A DNA stretch of 64,000 bases from Argentina anserina (lineage: Eukaryota > Streptophyta > Magnoliopsida > Rosales > Rosaceae): positions 13,901,001 to 13,965,000 of the forward strand of contig NC_065875.1 of NCBI RefSeq assembly GCF_933775445.1, given 5' to 3'. Both the position numbers and the translations under genes were made by a program. Of the stretch, positions 59,478 through 64,000 are shown piece by piece. Numbering within the stretch: the stretch's first letter is position 1; every line of letters starts with the position of its first letter. The notes under the pieces were generated by a model. That model saw only the letters and a list, made by a program, of their open reading frames with translations. It had not been told where the DNA came from and did no database searches.

Positions 59478-60560
59478 ATGTTGTTCAAAGATTGGTTGCT
59501 TCTTGCTGCCGAACAACTGAAGAATGACGCTTTTGCAAAGTTGTTGGTGTTGTTGTGGAGTTTGTGGAGACATCGTAACAATGTGCTATGGCAAAATAAA
59601 CCACAGAGTGCACATGCTACAATGCTGGGAGCGGTGGTTGGTTGGATGAATACTATAAAGCAAACAAACCTCCTCTTTCTTCCTCTACCTCTATGTCGAA
59701 GAGATGGACTGCACCAACAGGAGATGATATCTTCAAGCTAAATGTTGATGCCAGTTTCCTCCCTGGGCACACAAGAGGTGGAATCGAGGCCGGGCCGGCC
59801 CTGAGATTTTCGGGGCTTGAAGCGACGAGAAAAATTAGGGCCTCTTGTCAAAAAAAAAATTTAAAAAATAAATTTTTTGAAACAACAAAACATAACAATA
59901 AAAATTTCAATAATAATAAAATGCTATAATGTTTGAAACAAAAATATAAAAGTTACAAATATCAGTAGATTTGACTGAAAAATTGCCCTTCTTGTTTGAA
60001 TCTTCTTTAGCGTCTCCCTCCTCTGAATCTCTTTTTTTTTAGCCTCAGAAGGATACTTCCTGATTAGAGCCATATAGCACCCTACAAAATATAACAAAAT
60101 TATTGTCATAATCTGATAAAACCATAGAAAACAGATAATAATGTTCAATTTGTATCATGAGCATGACAAGCATCGGCCAATTTGTATCATCGGCCAATTG
60201 TGTTTACTGCTTCAGCCAAGCAATGTGAGTTACTTGCAATCCGTGCAGGCATGGACCTTCTTCTTTTTTTTAAGGTTCATCATGTTCTTGTAGAGAGTGA
60301 TTCTCTTGAAGCTATTGCCGAAGCTAAGGTTGTGTGTTATGACCTGCTAGCAAATGAGGGGATCATCAGTGATATTCAAGAGATCTGGAAGCAGTTATAA
60401 GAGGTTAGACTTCGTCATTGCTCTAGAAACTGTAATGCAGTGGCTCATAGGCTTGCTGCTAATATTGGTTTTGATTCTGTGTATGCCACTTCGTGGATTG
60501 TCCTGGCACCAAGTTTCATACTGGATGTCTTAGAGAATGATTGTAATCCCCATCCTTGAT
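59478..60560 (+). pseudogene. RNase H-like domain remnant of a non-LTR retrotransposon, interrupted
   Basis: The left block (59478-59790) encodes LWSLWRHRNNVLW and, in the next frame, KLNVDASFLPG, the start of the plant LINE-type RNase H fold. The right block (60182-60560) continues it: CELLAIRAGMDLLL, HHVLVESDSLEAI and CNAVAHRLAA. Between them about 390 bp of foreign AT-rich DNA interrupts the fold. There is also a frame change in the left block (near 59690) and a stop in the right block (60398-60400). No reverse transcriptase was found to the left, so this is a 3' end only, as expected for 5'-truncated LINE copies. Confidence 0.5.
59791..60190. mobile_element. Insertion with a GGGCCGGCCC end, in the RNase H remnant
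   Basis: Starts near GGGCCGGCCCTGAGATTTTCGG (59795 onward), a phrase typical of one end of a plant DNA transposon family, and ends around a short duplicated CATCGGCCAATT (60172-60200). A matching inverted end and a target duplication could not be fixed, so class and exact limits are uncertain. Confidence 0.5.
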
Positions 60561-62188
60561 TATAACTTCCCCTAAAAAAAAAAAACTATGTGCAATTAAG
60601 TTTTAAAAAAAATTACTTATGGATAAAAAACGTGGGTGGTATAGTGGAAAAAGTAGGAGTTGAGAAAGCTAGAGAGATTTCAGGGAACTTTATTTATTTA
60701 TTTTTGTTTATTACTAATTTATCCTTTATTTATTTAAACCTATTTCAACATATTATATGGTGTAGGGGTTAAGCCATATTTTAAATCTATTTCAACATAT
60801 TTTATGGTGTAAGGATTAAGCCGTATCTTTACATGCAATTTGGTTGACAAAATCTGTTTGTTTCAAGGACTAAAATTTCAGTAATCGTGGAAATATTGAG
60901 GGTCTAGAAAAGAGAAATTTCTATCTAAAAAAATAATTGAGAAAATTGATGAAAAGTTGATTAAAACATGGAAATTTTGAAGTACTATATTCTATAAGAA
61001 AATATTAGATAAATATTAAACTATTAGTCTATAGTGAGTCATAGTAATTTAAGATAAAACATACATTATGATATATGAGGTATATGAAATGACCGAAGAG
61101 CTAGAGAAAGAACAAAGGAAATGAGTAGTATTTTTGTGCAATAATGCATTCAACATGCATGTATAATGTGTACTTTGAAAATTAATTTAAAACTTAATTG
61201 TATGTGAATGATTAAAAATTAAAAATTAAATACAGGAATTAAGTAAAATTACTAAATTTGTAGTTTCGTAGCCTATATATATTGTAAGACATTGCTCCAT
61301 CAAGGAGCAGAGCAGGGTTCGATTCCCCGCACTTGAAACTATTATTTTGGTGGAAATTTCAGTGAAGATGACATACACATGCCACGTGGTGTCCCATCCT
61401 CAAGGTCAACAACCAAACTTTCACAATTATCGCGATATTTCAAGGAATTTTCATTGTTTCGTTCGAAATTAAATTGGTAAGGAGAAGATATATTCCCATG
61501 TGAGAAAAATGTAAATATTGCCAATATTTTTTATTTTTCAGTCCTTGGTTTGTTTTATTAATAGTATAGATGAAAGAAGACTGTGCAAAAAATAAGAATA
61601 GAGGGATATATACTTAATAGTTTAGTTTAATAGCTTTAAATAGCACACAATACAAAAATGGGTTTTTTTATTAATAGTATAGATGAAAGAAGGCTGTGCA
61701 AAAAATACGAATAGAGGGATATATGCTTAATAGTTTAGTTTAATAGCTTTAAATAGCACGCAATACAAAAATGGTCGTGACGCGTGAATGCGTGATTTTA
61801 GAATTGCCCCACTATGTTTAGAGCTCCTTAAGTACCCTATTTCTGTTTCTTTTCCATAGTAATGTTATTCCCTTTTTTTTACAGTGTGTTTGGAGAGTCT
61901 CAAATTCCTTGGAATTTAAATAAAAGTTGGTATTTTAGGATTTCTTTCCTCTAAGTTATCCGTTTCGAAGAAAATTATGTGAAAAAAAATTTCAATCAAA
62001 AAACAATTATGTGAAAATTGCAATTCAAGTGGGAAAAAATCAGAGAATTTAAGATGGAGATTCCCGACTTGAATTCCATAAAAAATATGTGTTTTTTCTG
62101 AATTATTTCAAAATGACCTTAATTTTTCTTATTTTAAAAGTTATACATTATGTAATCAAAACAATGAAATTCTTAATTAATAGAATAT
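60561..62188. other. AT-rich region before the right-hand Copia element
   Basis: No gene seen. It contains the 113-bp tandem duplication at 61553-61775 and short AT-rich repeats (ATTTCAACATATT[A/T]TATGGTGTA twice, 60743-60810). Confidence 0.5.
61553..61775 (+). repeat. Tandem duplication, two copies of about 113 bp
   Basis: Units begin near 61553 and 61666 with TTTTATTAATAGTATAGATG and end TACAAAAATGG. They differ at a handful of positions (for example GAAGACTG against GAAGGCTG). Non-coding. Confidence 0.5.
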
Positions 62189-62373
62189 TGTTCCGGGAGA
62201 AAAACTATTTTACCATTGTGTGTGTCTTAGCTTTATTAGGTTTCATGTTAGCGATATATTCTCATCTCTGTAATAGATTAGGACTCTGAATCCTACGGGA
62301 TTGTGGTTTTGTAATGACTATATATAGGCCCCCAGATCATTCAATAAAAATACAGTTATTTCATCATGCATTA
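62189..62373 (+). repeat. LTR of the second Copia element
   Basis: Same layout as the LTRs at 3002 and 9335, including GGATTGTGGTTTTGTAATG and CTATATATAGGCCCCC. Visibly more changes than between those two. Confidence 0.5.
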
Positions 62374-63102
62374 CGTTATCACGCACTTTGCCCTAAAACC
62401 TTAAACTTTTAAAGCCCTAGATACTCCTAATTTTTTCCCCGTCGGCCGCACTTGTCTCCAACCTCCAGCAATTTTCCCGTAGACTCGCCTCGTCGGCGAC
62501 AGCCTTGCACGACACCACCTCTGCTTGTAGCCCTCCACAACTCCTTGCAACCTCTACCCGCAACCTCCATGTAGCCCTCTGCAGCCCCTGCCGACCCCCG
62601 TAGCCACTGCTCGCAGCTCCGCAGGGCCTCTTACGCATTTGCCCCACAAAATCAACTTTTTACCCCGCTCCTCCGACATATTCCCACAAGCGACGCGAAC
62701 TTAACAAGCAACGTCTTCGCTCAAGAGAAGATACTCCCGCCTTCTCCACACCTTCAAAGATAATTTTTCATTAACGTTCCCGCTTTTGAACGTATAGATA
62801 TATTATATCGGGCAATATTCGCCTCACTTCAATCTCTCACCATTCTTATACTGCGGATGAGGCCAAATTAGGGAACTCGCCACTCTTCTCTTTAGTTGAT
62901 GTTTTTCGTGTGACGGTCCTGATAGAGTCACGATTATTTTGAAAGGAAAGTTAATCGATTTCATGTAGTCGCCTAAGTGCACCGTTGTTTTGGGTGCGAT
63001 CGTGAGTATCGCCGTTTGCATCGATTTTTCTTGTGACCATATACGTCACCCCTTCTAATTCATGTTATACTTAAAATCTAATCGATTCCGTATTCGTTTT
63101 GT

Positions 63103-64000
63103 AGATGTCGTCCCCATCGCGACCGGAATTTGGCCTTCTTGATCTAGAAGACAGGAGTACCACCGCTGGGTTTCCGATATGGAGCTCACTTTTAAGAGTC
63201 GAGGGACCCAAGGCATATTTGCCGACCCTCTTGCTATTTTCCCACATATGACCAAGACTCATGCTCTCATCTTCATGAGACGTCACATCTATGCAACTCT
63301 CAAGAGGCAATACTTGAACGTAAAATATCCTTAAGAATTATGGGAAAAACTTCGCTTGCGGTACAACAACGTTCATGATAAGCTTCTCCCTGCTGAATTG
63401 ACTGTTAGATGGGATAACATGCGTCTATTGGACTTTAAGAGAGTGGATGACTTCAATCAAGATATGCTATGCCTGCAATCTGACCTTGGCACCGTTGGTG
63501 TCATAAAGACCGACCTAGATTTTCTCAATAAAACATTGGACACGTTTTTAATCAACTATGAGGTTCAAATTCATACGTACCGCATTCATGTAGAGGAAGG
63601 GAAGATCCGGACTTTCACCGACTTAATGACGCTCTTGGTAAATAAGGAGAGGCATTATGAGATCCTCCTCAACAATAACAATAGACATGTTGACACTAAA
63701 AAGATTGATACGCCACAGTCTAACTATGGGATAACTCCTAAGCAAAAGAATCAATCAAAAATCGCTCCATACCAGCAACAAAGCAACAATTCTCGTGGTG
63801 GGAAGTAACCAGGCCGTTCTCGGCCCAAGTCCAACACTTGGACCCGTGATGGTGGCGGCGTCACACCCTCAGGGGGAGACCGTCCCCATCCCAAACCTCA
63901 AGGAGGCCGTGTGCCTCCTCATGCCTCCAATTCCGGTAATGGCAAGTCTCCATGCTTCAAATGTGGCTATTTCAAGCACTTTCATCGTGATTGCCGCACT
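63103..64000 (+). pseudogene. Copia gag remnant with CCHC knuckle
   Basis: A start-like ATG at 63103 is followed within about 70 bases by a change of frame. The main open block, 63356-63808, has the Copia gag pattern (LRLRYNNVHD, IRTFTDLMTLL, KERHYEILLNNNN). It ends at a TAA (63806-63808), after which the same frame resumes, a linker rich in Gly, Pro and Arg follows, and then CFKCGYFKHFHRDC, a proper CX2CX4HX4C knuckle, at about 63954-63995. At least one frameshift and two stops make it defective. The homologous region of the element at 3002 is even more damaged. Confidence 0.5.

Larger units (their letters stand above)
62189..64000 (+). mobile_element. Second Copia element of the same family, cut by the window end
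   Basis: Left LTR at 62189-62373 (about 185 bp, begins TGTTCCGGGAG, ends mutated to TTA), then CGTTATCACGCAC, a CG-rich leader and gag remnants. The LTR is clearly homologous to 3002-3185 and 9335-9518 but more diverged. The right end of the element lies outside the window. Confidence 0.5.

Noticed and set aside
61300..61340. tRNA T-arm-like GCAGGGTTCGATTCCCCGC
   Set aside because: Upstream sequence does not fold into the D and anticodon arms of a tRNA, so it is at most a decayed tRNA or SINE fragment.

Overview
This is nuclear DNA of a flowering plant, most likely a eudicot. The genes have many short introns with GT..AG borders, the intergenic DNA is AT-rich, and there are nested LTR retrotransposons, short non-autonomous elements and a nuclear photosystem I gene with a plastid transit peptide. 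The gene content and short-LTR Copia family would fit Rosaceae, but that is a guess.

Seven host genes can be read. In order they are: an HSP70-8-type chaperone-like gene (256-1972, minus) broken by one extra base in an A7 run; a secreted copper amine oxidase (27216-30115, plus, 4 exons, 647 aa); the exosome subunit RRP41 (33898-35999, minus, 11 coding exons, exactly 241 aa); an ACAULIS5-type thermospermine synthase (40332-42804, plus, 10 exons, 356 aa); an NPF3.1-like NRT1/PTR transporter (47362-50954, plus, 4 exons, 618 aa); a HAD-superfamily nucleotidase-like phosphatase (54057-55908, plus, 8 exons, 268 aa); and intronless PsaD (57555-58172, minus, 205 aa). They are unrelated housekeeping, metabolic and developmental genes with no operon-like logic.

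About half of the window is mobile DNA. A complete but decayed Copia element with 184-bp LTRs lies at 3002-9518 (target duplication ATTCT). A second member of the same family begins at 62189 and runs off the right end. A large LARD-like element (10453-25403, minus strand) carries a 5.8-kb Ty3 chromovirus (13793-19558, minus) in its body and a ~2-kb insertion (23263-25234) in one LTR. A truncated Ty3 fragment lies at 30305-33115. A tiny LTR element at 45744-46935 has perfect 5-bp target duplications but two unlike LTRs, and its left LTR is interrupted by a 766-bp hAT-like element. A non-LTR RNase H remnant lies at 59478-60560.

The observations most worth following are: (1) the short LTR element with non-homologous LTRs yet matching target duplications; (2) a diverged copy of the HSP70-8 leader and first splice donor, placed upstream of RRP41 in the same orientation; (3) an exon-like open segment with good splice borders, antisense inside the LARD; and (4) a Copia element whose LTRs are nearly identical while its interior is badly decayed. 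No convincing wholly new multi-gene system was found. All boundaries, splice sites and family names come from reading the sequence by eye, without database searches.

[Format note: the original answer gave no feature confidences; 0.5 is a uniform placeholder required by the schema, not an estimate.]
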